The notes beneath the pieces are model-generated. The model was given only the letters and a program-made list of their open reading frames with translations, had not been told where the DNA came from and did not search any database. Positions 5,119 through 5,310 of a stretch of 5,310 nucleotides of DNA are shown in pieces (the first letter of the stretch is position 1; every line of letters begins with the position of its first letter). Position numbers and translations under genes: made by a program. Origin of the DNA: Planctomycetaceae bacterium (lineage in GTDB: Bacteria > Planctomycetota > Planctomycetia > Pirellulales > Thermoguttaceae); contig JAIRLW010000024.1 of the NCBI GenBank assembly GCA_031259095.1, positions 1-5,310 on the forward strand, read 5' to 3'.

Positions 5119-5310
5119 CAAGTTGGTTGACTATTAGAAAAAAAAAAAACTGATTGTTTCACATTTTGGGAGGATAATTACTGCACTTTCCTAAAAGTAC
5201 GATAATAAATATGCTTAAATTTAAGGGTTTTATTAAGCGGTTTTTAATATTTGCCTCTTTGTAACTATTCAGCGGAATTTTTGTTTTGTGATCACCTTCA
5301 TGATATTTTT
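5119..5310. other. Non-coding tail downstream of the kinase gene
   Basis: No gene is supportable here. After the kinase stop there is an A12 run (5138-5149) but no convincing terminator stem. TGATTGTTTCACATTTTGGG (5151-5170) matches 1936-1955 at 18 of 20 bases, so it is a second copy of a motif found in the gap element. CTTAAATTTAAG (5214-5225) is a perfect 12-bp palindrome. A 17-codon reading frame from ATG 5211 is discussed among the rejected items. Confidence 0.55.

Noticed and set aside
5119..5160. Terminator for the kinase gene
   Set aside because: Only a weak stem is possible before an A-run on this strand; a plus-strand intrinsic terminator needs a T-run after the stem, and none follows.
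5211..5264. Short reading frame MLKFKGFIKRFLIFASL then TAA, resembling a signal-peptide start
   Set aside because: It has only 17 codons, with no well-placed ribosome binding site (GGGAGG is about 37 nt upstream) and further stops soon after in the same frame. It could be a decayed gene start running off the window, but the sequence does not establish this.

Overview
This AT-rich bacterial window carries two complete protein genes that diverge from one another. Around them is non-coding DNA with an unusually high density of palindromes and short dispersed repeats. The taxon cannot be fixed from the sequence. A LemA protein fused to a GIDE domain, a hybrid kinase start with no Shine-Dalgarno, and many nested palindromes between genes suggest a Gram-negative environmental lineage. 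Planctomycetota or a relative is my guess, held weakly.

Layout: positions 1-65 hold two GC-rich hairpins, and the second ends in a T-run like an intrinsic terminator for a gene lying to the left. Positions 66-319 hold no gene but contain a 63-bp imperfect inverted repeat and a short motif that recurs later. Positions 320-1624 (minus strand) encode a 434-residue membrane protein made of a transmembrane helix, a GIDE domain, two more transmembrane helices and a LemA domain. Positions 1625-2298 separate the two genes. Most of this gap (1738-2123, 386 bp) is bounded by perfect 20-bp inverted repeats and packed with internal palindromes, including a cruciform of four stems joined at shared GC corners. 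I read it as a non-autonomous, MITE-like element or a nest of palindromic repeats. Between it and the next gene lie a good sigma70-type promoter and a 7-bp tandem repeat.

Positions 2299-5118 (plus strand) encode a 939-residue soluble hybrid histidine kinase with three PAS domains, HisKA, HATPase, a degenerate receiver and an intact receiver. Positions 5119-5310 contain no supportable gene, only an A12 run, a second copy of a 20-nt motif from the gap element, and a 12-bp palindrome.

The two genes are transcribed apart from separate predicted promoters, and nothing in the sequence shows that they work together. The kinase probably senses a cytoplasmic cue through its PAS domains and signals to an HPt or regulator encoded elsewhere. 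The most unusual content is the repeat architecture between the genes: TTTTTAGA, or its complement, occurs five times in non-coding DNA, next to palindromes or at the ends of the repeat-bounded unit.
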